Source: DAHUYF01 sp035623985 (GTDB taxonomy: Bacteria > Pseudomonadota > Alphaproteobacteria > ATCC43930 > CGMCC-115725). From it: a stretch of DNA of 64,000 nucleotides. Below the pieces are notes generated by a model. That model did no database searches, was not told where the DNA came from, and saw nothing but the letters and a program-made list of their open reading frames with translations. Location of the stretch: positions 1 to 64,000 of the forward strand of contig DASPSJ010000114.1 in assembly GCA_035623985.1 (NCBI GenBank), in the 5' to 3' direction. Numbering within the stretch: the stretch's first letter is position 1; each line of letters starts with the position of its first letter. Below, piece by piece: positions 51,043 to 59,553 of the stretch. The translations under genes and the position numbers were made by a program.

Positions 51043-52140
51043 TCAGCCTCCCCGAGGCGCGAAGAGGCGGATGCGGCCGTAAAGGGCGTCGCTCGCCAGC
51101 ACCATCAGGAAGATGATCCCCTGCAGCACCAGCACCGAGGCGTCGGGCAGGCCCAGCCGGCGCTGGATGAGGCCGCCGCTGGCGCCGATGCCACCCAGGA
51201 GAATGGCGACCGGAATGATGGCGAGCGGGTTTTGGCGGGCGAGAAAGGCGACGAGGATGCCGGTGGTGCCGATGCCCGCCGCGAGATTGCCGTTAGCGCG
51301 GCCTTGCACCGCAGCGATCTCGATCATGCCGGCAAGCCCCGCCGCGGCGCCGCCCAAGAAGCACATCGCCAGCACCAGCTTTCCCACCGCGAGGCCCACC
51401 ACCTTGGCGGCGCGCATGTTGCCGCCGGCGATGCGCGCGGCAAAGCCGAACACGGTGCGATAGACGAGGACATAGGCAATGAGCGCGGCGAGGACGCCGA
51501 AGGCCAGGCCCCAATGGATGTCGGTGCCGGGGATCGCGCCGATCATGTTGGCGGCGCCGATATCATGGGTCGAGGGCTTGTTGAGGCTCGCGGGGTCGCG
51601 CATCGCCCCTTCGACGAGATGATTGAGGACGGCGATGGCGATATAGACGAGAAGCAGGCTCGAAATGGTCTCATTGACGCCGCGATAGTGGCGCAGGCCG
51701 CCGGCGAGCGCGATCCAGCACCCGCCCGCGGCCATGCCGGCGCCGGCCATGGCGAGCTGCACCGCCAGCAGGCCGGCGCCGGGCAGCGCCAGCGCGGTGG
51801 CGGTGGCGGCAAGCCCGCCAATGACGAAGGCGCCTTCGCCGCCGATGATCACCATGCCGAGCTGCGCCGGCAGCGCTGTGCACAGCGCGGTGAGGATGAG
51901 CGGCGCGGCGCGGATCAGCGTGTTCTGCCAGGAGAACCAGGTGCCGAAGGCGCCACGATACATCACCGCATAGAGATCGAGCGGATTGACCCGCGACAGC
52001 GCGACGAAGATCCCGAAGAGGATCATCGCCGCGATGAGCGCCAGCAGCGGGATCGCAACGCCTTCCGCCGCCTGGCGCAGCCTGTCGCCGAGCGCCGCCC
52101 GGACCGCCAGCTTGTCGCCCAGCGCGATCGCCATGGTCAC
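51043..52140 (-). CDS. ABC transporter permease (BMP/nucleoside type)
   Basis: A 365-residue permease, the larger partner: RVNPLDLYAVMYRGAFGTWFSWQNTLIRAAPLILTALCTALPAQLGMVIIGGEGAFVIGGLAAT is the N-terminal family signature, and ARIAGGNMRAAKVVGLAVGKLVLAMCFLGGAAAGLAGMIE the coupling region. Start GTG 52140 or ATG 52134. It follows the binding-protein gene by about 20 bp. Confidence 0.9.
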   Translation of the reverse strand: MTMAIALGDKLAVRAALGDRLRQAAEGVAIPLLALIAAMILFGIFVALSRVNPLDLYAVMYRGAFGTWFSWQNTLIRAAPLILTALCTALPAQLGMVIIGGEGAFVIGGLAATATALALPGAGLLAVQLAMAGAGMAAGGCWIALAGGLRHYRGVNETISSLLLVYIAIAVLNHLVEGAMRDPASLNKPSTHDIGAANMIGAIPGTDIHWGLAFGVLAALIAYVLVYRTVFGFAARIAGGNMRAAKVVGLAVGKLVLAMCFLGGAAAGLAGMIEIAAVQGRANGNLAAGIGTTGILVAFLARQNPLAIIPVAILLGGIGASGGLIQRRLGLPDASVLVLQGIIFLMVLASDALYGRIRLFAPRGG

Positions 52141-52159
52141 GCGGCCGCGGGCGGCCCGC

Positions 52160-53302
52160 TCAAGAAGTCGATCCGACCACGCCCTCGACGAGATAGTCCA
52201 TGCTCTCGAGGACCGGATCGGTCTGGCCGTGCGCCTGGCCGGCGGCGATCACCGTCTTGCCCTTGTTGTCGGCGATCGGCCCTTTGAAGATGGCAAAGCC
52301 GCCGGCCGTCAGCTTCGCCTTGGCGTCGTTGGCCTGCTTGCGCGCGGCCTCGCTGACCGCCGGCCCGTAAGCCGACACCTTGACCAGTTCTTCCTTCAGG
52401 CCGCCGCGGTAGAAGTTTGGGATGGTCTGGCCCGCCATGAACATCTTGACGAATTTGGGATAAAGCGCCTCCCAGTTCCATTCCGCGCCGGTGAGATAGG
52501 CCTGCGGCGCCAGGACGGACTGGTTGGTGTGATAGCCCGTCACCATGATGCCGCGCCGCGCGGCGGTCTCGACCACCGTCTTCGGCCCGTCGACGTGGCA
52601 GGTGATGACGTCGACGCCCTGGTCGATCAGGCTGTTGGCGGCTTCGGCTTCCTTCACCGGCATCGACCAGTCGCCGGTGAAGATGACATGGGTGGTGATC
52701 TTGGGATTGGCGGTCTGGGCGCCGAGGGTATAGGCGTTGATGTTGCGCAGCACCTGCGGGATAGGCTTGGCGGCGACGAAGCCGAGCTTGCCGGTCTTGC
52801 TGGTATGGCCGGCGACGGTGCCGGCGACGTACTGGCATTCGTCGATATAGCCGAAATAGCTCGCCGCGTTCTTGGGGTCCTTCTCGGTCCACAGGCCGCC
52901 GCAATGCTCGAAGCGTATGTCCTTGTATTTGGTGGCGATCTTCAGCATGTGCGGATTGTAATAGCCGAAGGAGGTCGGGAAGAGCAGCGTCGCGCCATCG
53001 AGATTGATCATGGATTCCATGGTCTTCTCGACGGCATCTGTCTCCGAGACGTTCTCCTCTTCGACCACCTTGACGCCGGCGAGGCCCTTGAGCGCCGCCG
53101 CGCCCTGGGCATGGGCCTGATTGTAGCCGTAATCGTCGCGCGAGCCGACATAGATGAAGCCGACCACGGTGTCGGCGGCGAAAGCCGGGCAGCCCGGCAA
53201 CAAGCCCGCCATCGTGCCGGCGGTTCCAATGGCCGCCACTCCCTGCAACAGGTGGCGACGCGAGATCCTGCGAAAGACCATCTTCTGCTCCTCTGTTGTC
53301 AT
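52160..53302 (-). CDS. BMP-family substrate-binding protein
   Basis: A substrate-binding protein of the Bmp/PnrA class, about 373-380 residues. Two starts are possible: 53302, or 53281, which has AGGAG upstream. The leader contains a Tat-type motif (ISRRHLLQGVAAIG) and an AFAADT cleavage region. The mature part, VVGFIYVGSRDDYGYNQAHAQGAAAL... GYIDECQYVAGTVAG... GKLGFVAAKPIPQV, is family-typical. Relatives bind nucleosides or purines; in this operon biuret, formamide or a related amide is more likely, by inference. A sigma-54 promoter candidate at 53346-53360 rules out starts farther upstream. Confidence 0.9.
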   Translation of the reverse strand: MTTEEQKMVFRRISRRHLLQGVAAIGTAGTMAGLLPGCPAFAADTVVGFIYVGSRDDYGYNQAHAQGAAALKGLAGVKVVEEENVSETDAVEKTMESMINLDGATLLFPTSFGYYNPHMLKIATKYKDIRFEHCGGLWTEKDPKNAASYFGYIDECQYVAGTVAGHTSKTGKLGFVAAKPIPQVLRNINAYTLGAQTANPKITTHVIFTGDWSMPVKEAEAANSLIDQGVDVITCHVDGPKTVVETAARRGIMVTGYHTNQSVLAPQAYLTGAEWNWEALYPKFVKMFMAGQTIPNFYRGGLKEELVKVSAYGPAVSEAARKQANDAKAKLTAGGFAIFKGPIADNKGKTVIAAGQAHGQTDPVLESMDYLVEGVVGSTS

Positions 53303-53345
53303 GAGGACGCTCCCCCTCGAGGCGGCGATCAGCTTCCGGCTCTTC

Positions 53346-53360
53346 GCAAGCGCCGTGCCA
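53346..53360 (-). promoter_or_regulatory. Sigma-54 promoter candidate for the BMP importer operon
   Basis: Read on the minus strand the sequence is TGGCACGGCGCTTGC, an exact match to the -24/-12 consensus TGGCAC-N5-TTGC with the invariant GG and GC ten bases apart. Transcription would start near 53335, giving a leader of about 33-54 bases before the binding-protein gene. Confidence 0.75.
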
Positions 53361-53508
53361 AGTCGCGGCGGCGCGAGAGGCCGGCGACCCTTCGGCGCAA
53401 ACCTGCGGCGGCTCAGGACCACGCTTCCGCCGCCGGGAATGACGTCGCGGCTGCTCAGCTTCGGCGTGTCCATCCCTCGACATCGACCGCCTAAAATAAA
53501 GGCAGAGT

Positions 53509-53525
53509 TGCGTTCAATGTATGCA
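53509..53525. promoter_or_regulatory. NtrC-like enhancer site candidate
   Basis: TGC-N11-GCA, with inner bases GTTCAATGTAT, lies between the two divergent sigma-54 promoter candidates, about 50 bases from one and 150 from the other. The spacing agrees with NtrC dimers, but the inner bases match the full consensus only partly; a GntR-type site is the alternative. Confidence 0.4.
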
Positions 53526-53574
53526 ATAGGTCTGTCATCAACCGGCGGGAGGCCGACATGCCTTGCCGGTTGGT

Positions 53575-53590
53575 TGGCATCGGCCCTGCA
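53575..53590 (+). promoter_or_regulatory. Sigma-54 promoter candidate for allophanate hydrolase
   Basis: TGGCATCGGCCCTGCA has GG (53576-53577) and GC (53588-53589) separated by ten bases, matching TGGCAC-N5-TTGCA at most positions. It lies about 50 bases before the TTG start of the allophanate hydrolase gene. Confidence 0.6.
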
Positions 53591-53640
53591 AAGCAGTAAG
53601 CAGCGTCCTGCGCGGCGCAGGCGCGAGCGGGAGAGGGCAG

Positions 53641-55452
53641 TTGACGGCAGCGGTTAGCTTCGATCTCGGCAGGCTGAGACGGCGCTTCCTTGCGGGCGAG
53701 CTTAGGGCGGCGGCGCTGGCGGAGGAGGTGCTGGCGCGGATCGCCGCCGCCGGCGACGACAAGGTGTGGATCGCGCGAGTGCCCGCCGAGGCGCTGCGCG
53801 AGCGCGCCGCGTCGCTCGATGAAGCGGCGGCGCGCGATCCCGGCCTACCGGCGCGGCTGCCGCTCTTCGGCGTCCCGTTTGCGGTCAAGGACAATATCGA
53901 CGTGGCGGGCCTCGCGACGACGGCGGGATGCCCGGCCTTTGCCTATGAACCCGCGGAGACGGCGCCCGTCGTCGCCCGGCTGCTCGAGGTCGGCGCGATG
54001 CTGGTCGGCAAGACCAATCTCGACCAGTTCGCCACCGGCCTGGTCGGCACCCGCTCGCCCTACGGCGTGGCGCGCAACCCGTTCGATCCCAGCTACATCG
54101 CCGGGGGCTCGAGCTCGGGCTCGGCGGTGGCGGTGGCGGCGGGGCTGGTCGGCTTCGCGCTCGGCACCGACACCGCCGGCTCCGGCCGCGTGCCGGCGGC
54201 CTTCAACAACATCGTCGGGCTGAAGCCGACGCGCGGACGCATCAGCACGCGCGGCGTCGTGCCCGCCTGCCGCTCGCTCGACTGCGTGTCGATCTTCGCG
54301 CTCACCTGCGAGGACGCGGCGGCGGTGCTCGCCATCTGCGGTGCCTATGACGCGGCCGATCCCTTCGCGCGCCGCGCGCCGCCGGAGGGGGCGGTATCGG
54401 CGCGGCCCTTCCGCTTCGCCGTGCCGCGCGCAGGCGATCTCGATTTCCTGGGCGACGAGGAAGCTCCGGCCTTGTTCGAGCGCGCCGCCGCAACCTTGGA
54501 GGTGCTGGGCGGCGAGCGAACCGAGGCCGATCTTACGCCTTTCCTCGAAGCGGCGACGATGCTTTATGGCGGCCCCTGGGTGGCGGAGCGGCTCGCCGCG
54601 GTGGAGACGCTCTATCAGCGCTCGCCCGAGGCGCTGCTGCCGGTGACGCGCCAGATCATCGCCGCCGGAGCGCGCCACAGCGCGGTCGATGCCTTCAAGG
54701 CGAGCTACCGCCTCGCCGCGTTGCGACGCGAGAGCGAGGCGCTGTGGCAAAAAGCCGAGTTGCTGCTGGTGCCGACCGCCGGCACGATCTACAGCCTGGC
54801 GGAAATCGAGGCCGATCCCATCGGCCTCAACACGAGGCTCGGCCGCTACACCAATTTCGTCAATCTCTTCGACCTCGCGGCGGTGGCGCTGCCCGCGGGC
54901 TTCCGCCGCGACGGGCTGCCCTTCGGCGTGAGCCTCATCGCGCCCGCCTTCAGCGAGGCAACGTTGTTGACGCTGGGCGGCGCCTTTCAGCGCCGGCTCG
55001 ACCTGCCGCTCGGCGCCACGCCGCATCGCCTGCCGCCGCTTCTGGAGCCGGCGACGTCGATGCACGACGGCCGCATCGCCGTCGCCGTGGTCGGGGCGCA
55101 TCTTTCCGGCATGCCGCTCAACGGTCGCCTGATCGAGCTCGGCGCGAGCCTCATCGAGCGGACGCAGACCGCGCCGGTCTATCGCATGTTCCGCCTCGAG
55201 GGGGAGCCGGCCCGCCCGGGGCTGTTGCGCGATGGCGCAAGCGGCGGCGCCTTCGAGGTCGAGCTTTGGGCGATGAGCCCTGCTTCCCTCGGCACGCTTC
55301 TTGCCGAGACGCCGCCGCCGCTGTCGCTCGGCACGGTGCTGCTCGGGGACGGGCGCAGCGTCAAGGGCTTCCTCTGCGAGGCGGCGGCGACGCGCGGCGC
55401 CGAGGACATCTCCGCCTTTGGCGGCTGGCGCGAATTCCTCAGCCGGGGGTAG
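53641..55452 (+). CDS. atzF: Allophanate hydrolase
   Basis: A 603-residue amidase-signature enzyme that hydrolyses allophanate to ammonia and CO2. The Ser-cisSer-Lys triad fits K83 (AVKDNID), S157 (AGGSSSGSAVA) and S181 (GTDTAGSGR). The C-terminal domain (about 445-603; LNGRLIELGASLIERTQTAPVYRMF... GGAFEVELW... VKGFLCE) is the one that distinguishes AtzF from simple amidases. Start TTG at 53641 after GAGAGGG; earlier codons add an unsupported extension. Divergent from the BMP/amiF/biuH operon and the logical next step after BiuH. Confidence 0.93.
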   Translation: MTAAVSFDLGRLRRRFLAGELRAAALAEEVLARIAAAGDDKVWIARVPAEALRERAASLDEAAARDPGLPARLPLFGVPFAVKDNIDVAGLATTAGCPAFAYEPAETAPVVARLLEVGAMLVGKTNLDQFATGLVGTRSPYGVARNPFDPSYIAGGSSSGSAVAVAAGLVGFALGTDTAGSGRVPAAFNNIVGLKPTRGRISTRGVVPACRSLDCVSIFALTCEDAAAVLAICGAYDAADPFARRAPPEGAVSARPFRFAVPRAGDLDFLGDEEAPALFERAAATLEVLGGERTEADLTPFLEAATMLYGGPWVAERLAAVETLYQRSPEALLPVTRQIIAAGARHSAVDAFKASYRLAALRRESEALWQKAELLLVPTAGTIYSLAEIEADPIGLNTRLGRYTNFVNLFDLAAVALPAGFRRDGLPFGVSLIAPAFSEATLLTLGGAFQRRLDLPLGATPHRLPPLLEPATSMHDGRIAVAVVGAHLSGMPLNGRLIELGASLIERTQTAPVYRMFRLEGEPARPGLLRDGASGGAFEVELWAMSPASLGTLLAETPPPLSLGTVLLGDGRSVKGFLCEAAATRGAEDISAFGGWREFLSRG

Positions 55453-55480
55453 AGGGAAGCGCCGAATAGCCGACGCGGCG

Positions 55481-55909
55481 CTACGAGCGAAAGCGTGCGG
55501 GCGGCTGCGGGTTGTTGGCGGGATTGGTGTCGTGCTTGGCGAGGCGGGTGATCAAGCCGCCGCCGACCAACGGCCGTAACGCCGCTTCGAGCGCATCCGC
55601 GGCTTCGCCGTCATAAACTTCCCGGCCGTCCACATAGAGGGTGAACGACTTGATGTACTTCGCGCGCTTTTCCGGCTGCTCGATCGTCGCCTTGGTCCAG
55701 GCGTAAAGCGGGTAATTCTCGACGCCGCGTCTTTCCGCCTCGGCGACATAGTCGGCGAAGGCGTCGAATTGGCATTTGAGGGTCGCGTGATGCGCGGACA
55801 ATATGTCGGCCAGCGGCTTGAGCGCGGGATCGCGAGGATCGCGACGCGCCGTTTCGGCGCTCTCCTCGGCGAGATCGATCCTGATCTGGTATAGCCAAGG
55901 GCTGCCCAT
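55481..55909 (-). CDS. Hypothetical protein
   Basis: A 142-residue soluble protein beginning MGSPWLYQIRIDLAEE, helical, with KYIKSFTLYVDGREVYDG in the middle (a short beta segment) and a Pro/Asn-rich tail. No family recognised. Convergent with atzF, 28 bp after it. Coding is supported by composition and a normal start. Confidence 0.6.
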   Translation of the reverse strand: MGSPWLYQIRIDLAEESAETARRDPRDPALKPLADILSAHHATLKCQFDAFADYVAEAERRGVENYPLYAWTKATIEQPEKRAKYIKSFTLYVDGREVYDGEAADALEAALRPLVGGGLITRLAKHDTNPANNPQPPARFRS

Positions 55910-55963
55910 GACTGACCTCCGTCGATGATCGCAACGATCCTGCGCGCCGCGGGCGTCGCCGTC

Positions 55964-56251
55964 TCATCGGGCATTGCTCGCATGGTAGCCGGCGGCTTCG
56001 GCCTGGCGGCGGCAATTGTAGCCGCCGGCACTCGTCTTGCCATAGAGGCTGTCGCCTTTGCGGTAATAGGTCTTCGTCTTCGGGTCGACCCAGACCGGCT
56101 GGTCGTCGCCGCAGGCGGCGGAGCTCGCGGTCTTGTAGAGCGACAATTTCGATTGTGCCGGTTGCGCGAGCGCCATGCCCGGCGCGATTGCGGCGAGGAT
56201 CGCCGCAACGATCAGCATCCGGCACGGGTTTCGGCGAAGGCCGGCCGGCAT
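55964..56251 (-). CDS. Small secreted Cys-containing protein
   Basis: About 95 residues with a basic N-region and hydrophobic signal (MLIVAAILAAIAPGMALA). The mature domain contains SSAACGDDQPVWVDPKTKTYYRKGDSLYGKTSAGGYNCRRQAEAAGY, with two Cys that probably pair; the pattern resembles small periplasmic proteins with a conserved YYR-G/YG-T motif. In-frame starts at 56284 and 56218 are alternatives. Role unknown. Confidence 0.6.
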   Translation of the reverse strand: MPAGLRRNPCRMLIVAAILAAIAPGMALAQPAQSKLSLYKTASSAACGDDQPVWVDPKTKTYYRKGDSLYGKTSAGGYNCRRQAEAAGYHASNAR

Positions 56252-56399
56252 CGCGGTCCGGGCTGCGCATCGAGCGTCGACCACCGCTTGCTCCCGCTTG
56301 CGTTATGCCGCAATCGCTTCCAGCCGGACTATAGATCATGCCGGTTCCGCGGCGGTGCAAGCTTGATCGGCTGCAGGCTTGCGCCCACGGCTCAGACGC

Positions 56400-57632
56400 T
56401 CAGGCCGGCTGCAGCCGGGTGCGCGGCAAGGGCGGGAAGGCGAAGGCGATCGCCATCGCGCCGAGGCCGACGCAGAGCGAGCCGAGATAGAGCCAGCTAT
56501 AGGTGTTGAAGGTGTCGAATATCCAGCCGCCGACCAGCGGGCCGAAGGCCATGCCGATGCTCGAGGTCATCGTCGCCGCGCCGAAGACGGTGCCCATGAT
56601 GCGCGGGCCGAAATACTCGCGCGCCAGCACGGCATAGAGCGGCATCACGCCGCCATAGGCGGTGCCGAAGACGAGGGAGAGCGCATAGAACTCACCGAGC
56701 CGGCTGACGAAGAGATAGGTTCCGATGGCGAGCGCCTGCACCAGAAGGCCCGCGATCAGCACCGGCTTGGCGCCGATCCGGTCGGCAAGCACGCCCAACA
56801 GAAGGCGGCCGCCCAGCCCCGACAGGCCCTCGAGGCTGTAGATGGTGACCGCCGCCATCGCCGGCACGCCGCAGCCGATGGCGTAGCTTACCATGTGGAA
56901 GATCGGTCCCGAATGGGCGGCACAGCAGCCGAAGAAGGTGAGCGCCAGGACCACGAATTGAGGCGAGCGGAACGCCTCGGCCGCGGACATACCGACGCGG
57001 CCGGCCGCGGCCTTCGGACCGGCCGCGGCACCGGAGGTCGGAGGCCGGCGGATCAGCAGAGCCGCCGGGATCAACAGGACCCAAGCGGCGATGCCAATGG
57101 TCATCATGGCGGTGCGCCAGTCATAAGCGGAGATCAGCCAGCGCGCGAAAGGCGAAATGGTCATCGGCGCCACGCCCATGCCGGCGGAGACGAGCGAGAC
57201 GGCGAGGCTGCGGTTGCTCTCAAACCAGGTCGTGGCCGCCGAGATCATCGGCGCGTAGAAGGCGCCCGCGGCGAGCCCCACCAGAATGCCATAGACGAGC
57301 TGGAATTCGACGAGCGAGCTTGCGCGGCTCGCCAGCACCAGCGCCAGGCCGAGCAGCGACGCGCCCGAGAGCACGACGGCGCGCGTGCCGAAGCGGTCGC
57401 TCGCCGCGCCCCAGCCGAAGGCGGCGATGCCCATGGTGAGGAAATCGAGGGTCATGGCGCTCGATATTCCGGCGCGCGACCAGCCGGTCGCCGCCGACAT
57501 CGGCTGCAGATAGACCGCCAGCGAGAACATCGCGCCGATCCCGACGCAGGTCATGAGCGCGCCCGCCGCGACGATCACCCAGCGATAGGGGAGATCGGCG
57601 CCGTCCTTCGCGCGCGATGGATCGTGGGGCAT
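56400..57632 (-). CDS. MFS transporter (oxalate/formate antiporter-like)
   Basis: A 410-residue major-facilitator protein with 12 hydrophobic segments: RWVIVAAGALMTCVGIGAMFSLAVYLQPM at the N-terminus, FGWGAASDRFGTRAVVLSGA as motif A, and YGGVMPLYAVLAREYFGPRIMGTVFGAATMTSSIGMAFGPLVGGWIFD in the C-half. This is the pattern of monocarboxylate/oxalate-formate antiporter-like MFS proteins. A copy of the MarR operator core lies 45 bases upstream of its start, so the regulator at 34409-34855 or a relative may control it. Confidence 0.88.
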   Translation of the reverse strand: MPHDPSRAKDGADLPYRWVIVAAGALMTCVGIGAMFSLAVYLQPMSAATGWSRAGISSAMTLDFLTMGIAAFGWGAASDRFGTRAVVLSGASLLGLALVLASRASSLVEFQLVYGILVGLAAGAFYAPMISAATTWFESNRSLAVSLVSAGMGVAPMTISPFARWLISAYDWRTAMMTIGIAAWVLLIPAALLIRRPPTSGAAAGPKAAAGRVGMSAAEAFRSPQFVVLALTFFGCCAAHSGPIFHMVSYAIGCGVPAMAAVTIYSLEGLSGLGGRLLLGVLADRIGAKPVLIAGLLVQALAIGTYLFVSRLGEFYALSLVFGTAYGGVMPLYAVLAREYFGPRIMGTVFGAATMTSSIGMAFGPLVGGWIFDTFNTYSWLYLGSLCVGLGAMAIAFAFPPLPRTRLQPA

Positions 57633-57676
57633 GGCGGGCGTCCTCGCGCCGGTTCTTGCCGGATCCTGCTGGAAAG

Positions 57677-57692
57677 GTTGATATCAACATTA
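57677..57692. promoter_or_regulatory. Second copy of the MarR-type operator core
   Basis: GTTGATATCAACATTA is identical over 16 bases to 34386-34401 next to the MarR gene. It sits 45 bases upstream of the minus-strand MFS gene and 131 bases before the DUF2277 gene. The outer AATAA arm of the first copy is absent here. Confidence 0.6.
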
Positions 57693-57822
57693 ATCGCGGG
57701 TGTCAAAGGCGGTTTTGGTCCATTTGCGGCGCCGATGGAGATTCGCCACCATATCGGCGGTCGGACGTTGCATTGCCGCTTCTTGCCCCCGACGCACGGT
57801 TCCACGATGGGAGATTTAATCG

Positions 57823-58110
57823 ATGTGTCGGAACATCAGGACTCTCTATAACTTCAAACCACCGGCGACCGACGAGGAGATCCGGGCGTCCTCTCTGCAA
57901 TTCGTCCGCAAGCTGAGCGGCTTCACGCGCCCCTCCAGCGCCAACCAGCTCGCGTTCAGCCGCGCGGTCGAACAAGTGGCCCAAGCAGCGCGCGAGCTGC
58001 TCGACGCTCTCGTCACCAACGCGCCGCCCCGCGACCGTGAAATTGAAGCGTCCAAAGCCAAAGCTCGTGCGGCGGAGCGTTTCCACGCGCCGGCAGGACA
58101 CGACCCATAA
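57823..58110 (+). CDS. DUF2277-family protein
   Basis: A 95-residue protein matching the conserved DUF2277 pattern: MCRNIRTLYNFKPPATDEEIRASSLQFVRKLSGFTRPS, then FSRAVEQVAQAARELLDALVTNAPPRDREIEAS. The N-terminal Cys-Arg-Asn-Ile motif is the family's hallmark. Widespread, function unknown. It is convergent with the GntR gene. Confidence 0.88.
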   Translation: MCRNIRTLYNFKPPATDEEIRASSLQFVRKLSGFTRPSSANQLAFSRAVEQVAQAARELLDALVTNAPPRDREIEASKAKARAAERFHAPAGHDP

Positions 58111-58127
58111 CCGGCGATCGGCCGGCC

Positions 58128-58808
58128 CTACTCCGCCGCCGCCCAGCCGCCGACACGGGCGGCGTAATCGACGAAGGAGCGGCGGATGCTCAGCGCGTGC
58201 TGGCGCGCCGCCTGATAGGCCTGCTGCGCGCTGCCGCGCAGGATGGCGCGGACGATCTCGTCGTGCTCGGCATAGGATTGAGCAAGCCGGCCGGGGCCGC
58301 GGAACTGGGCGCGGCTCAGCGGCGCGAAGCGACGGCGCAAATCCGCCACCATCTCCTGCAGCACCGAGTTGCGGCTGCCGCCGCGGATCGCGGCGTGGAA
58401 TTCGGTATTGGCGGCGTGATAGAGGTCGCTGTTGCTCGAGCGCACCAGCTCGCCGCAGCGGTAATGCAGCTCCTCGAGCCGGCGGCGGTCGAGCGGCGAC
58501 ATCTTGAGCGCCGAAAGCCGGGCGCAGACCGCCTCGAGCTCGGCCAGCGCCTCGAACAGCTCGCCGATGCGGTCCTCGGTGATGGTGCCGACGACGGCGC
58601 CTTGATGCGCCTTGCTGCGCACGAGGCCGGTGGCGGCAAGCTCGCGCAGCGCCTCGCGCACCGGCGTGCGCGAGACGGCAAAGCGCCTGGCGAGGCTCGC
58701 CTCGTCGAGCCGCGAGCCCGCGGCCACGCGGCCGGAGATGATGTCGTCCGCCAGCGCCTCGCGCACGAGGTCGGCGCGTGTCGAGCGCGGCGCCGTCACG
58801 TCTTCCAA
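58128..58808 (-). CDS. GntR-family regulator (FCD domain)
   Basis: A 226-residue FadR-type regulator: winged helix at about 12-75 (LVREALADDIISGRVAAGSRLDEASLARRFAVSRTPVREALRELAATGLV) and a C-terminal FCD helical domain (about 85-210) with the usual His/Asp metal positions (HAAIRGG..., EHDEIVRAI). Its 5' end overlaps the Anbu gene by 13 bases on the same strand, so it may be co-transcribed with the Anbu operon. Ligand and targets unknown. Confidence 0.9.
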   Translation of the reverse strand: MEDVTAPRSTRADLVREALADDIISGRVAAGSRLDEASLARRFAVSRTPVREALRELAATGLVRSKAHQGAVVGTITEDRIGELFEALAELEAVCARLSALKMSPLDRRRLEELHYRCGELVRSSNSDLYHAANTEFHAAIRGGSRNSVLQEMVADLRRRFAPLSRAQFRGPGRLAQSYAEHDEIVRAILRGSAQQAYQAARQHALSIRRSFVDYAARVGGWAAAE

Positions 58809-59530
58809 TCCGGGCGCGGAATGGCGCGGTAGGCCTCGCGCAGCGCCTCCGACCAGCGCTCGCGGATCATCTGGAAATAGGGGTCGTCCTCGGTGATGCG
58901 GCGCCGAAGCTCGGCCTTCAGCGCGTCGCGGCGGTAGACCAGCAGGTCGATCGGCAGGCCGACGGTGAGATTGCTGCGCAGCGTCGAATCCATCGACACC
59001 AGGGCGAGCTTGACGCCGTCGTAAAGATCGGTGTCGTAGCGCGCGGCACGGTCGAGGATCGGCTTGCCGTATTTGTGCTCGCCGATCTGGAGGAAGGGCG
59101 TGTCGACGGTGGCCTCGATGAAATTGCCGGCGGCGTAGATCTGAAAGAGGCGCATGGCGCGGCCCTTGATCTGGCCGCCGAGCAGGAAGGAGACGTCGAA
59201 CAAGATGTTCTGCGCCTGCATCGCCGGGCCGTCGATGCGGTAGATGCGGCGCACCGCCTCGCCGACGAGCTGGGCGGCGCGGAACATGCTCTTCACCGTC
59301 AACGGCGTCTCGACCATCTCGCCGGTCTCGATGCCCTCTTGCAGCAGGTTGACGATCGATTGCGTCAGCGCGAGGTTGCCGGCGGCCAGCAGCGCCAGGA
59401 AGCGCTGGCCCGGCTGCTCGAAGACATAGGTCTTGGAGAAGGTCGAGATGTTGTCGACGCCGGCATTGGTGCGCGTATCCGACAACAGCACGAGGCCGTC
59501 CCTAAGATCGAGCCCGACGCAATAGGTCAT
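58796..59530 (-). CDS. Anbu-type proteasome-related peptidase
   Basis: A 244-residue Ntn-hydrolase fold protein of the Anbu (ancestral beta-subunit) family. It begins MTYCVGLDLRDGLVLLSDTRTNAGVDNISTFSK, with Thr2 as the predicted N-terminal nucleophile after Met removal. GGQIKGRAMRLFQIYAAGNFIEATVDTPFLQIGEHKYGKPILDR and LALVSMDSTLRSNLTVGLPIDLLVY are typical. Known relatives form open helical or ring assemblies. It is downstream of transglutaminase, alpha-E and circularly permuted ATP-grasp genes, the conserved Anbu neighbourhood. The biological substrate is unknown. Confidence 0.9.
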   Translation of the reverse strand: MTYCVGLDLRDGLVLLSDTRTNAGVDNISTFSKTYVFEQPGQRFLALLAAGNLALTQSIVNLLQEGIETGEMVETPLTVKSMFRAAQLVGEAVRRIYRIDGPAMQAQNILFDVSFLLGGQIKGRAMRLFQIYAAGNFIEATVDTPFLQIGEHKYGKPILDRAARYDTDLYDGVKLALVSMDSTLRSNLTVGLPIDLLVYRRDALKAELRRRITEDDPYFQMIRERWSEALREAYRAIPRPDWKT

Positions 59531-59553
59531 CTTCCTGTTCCCCCGCCGCGGGC

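Noticed and set aside
53282..53473. N-terminal extension of the BMP binding protein up to 53473
   Set aside because: The extension would cover a near-perfect sigma-54 promoter and lies before the Tat signal peptide; starts at 53302 or 53281 are far more likely.
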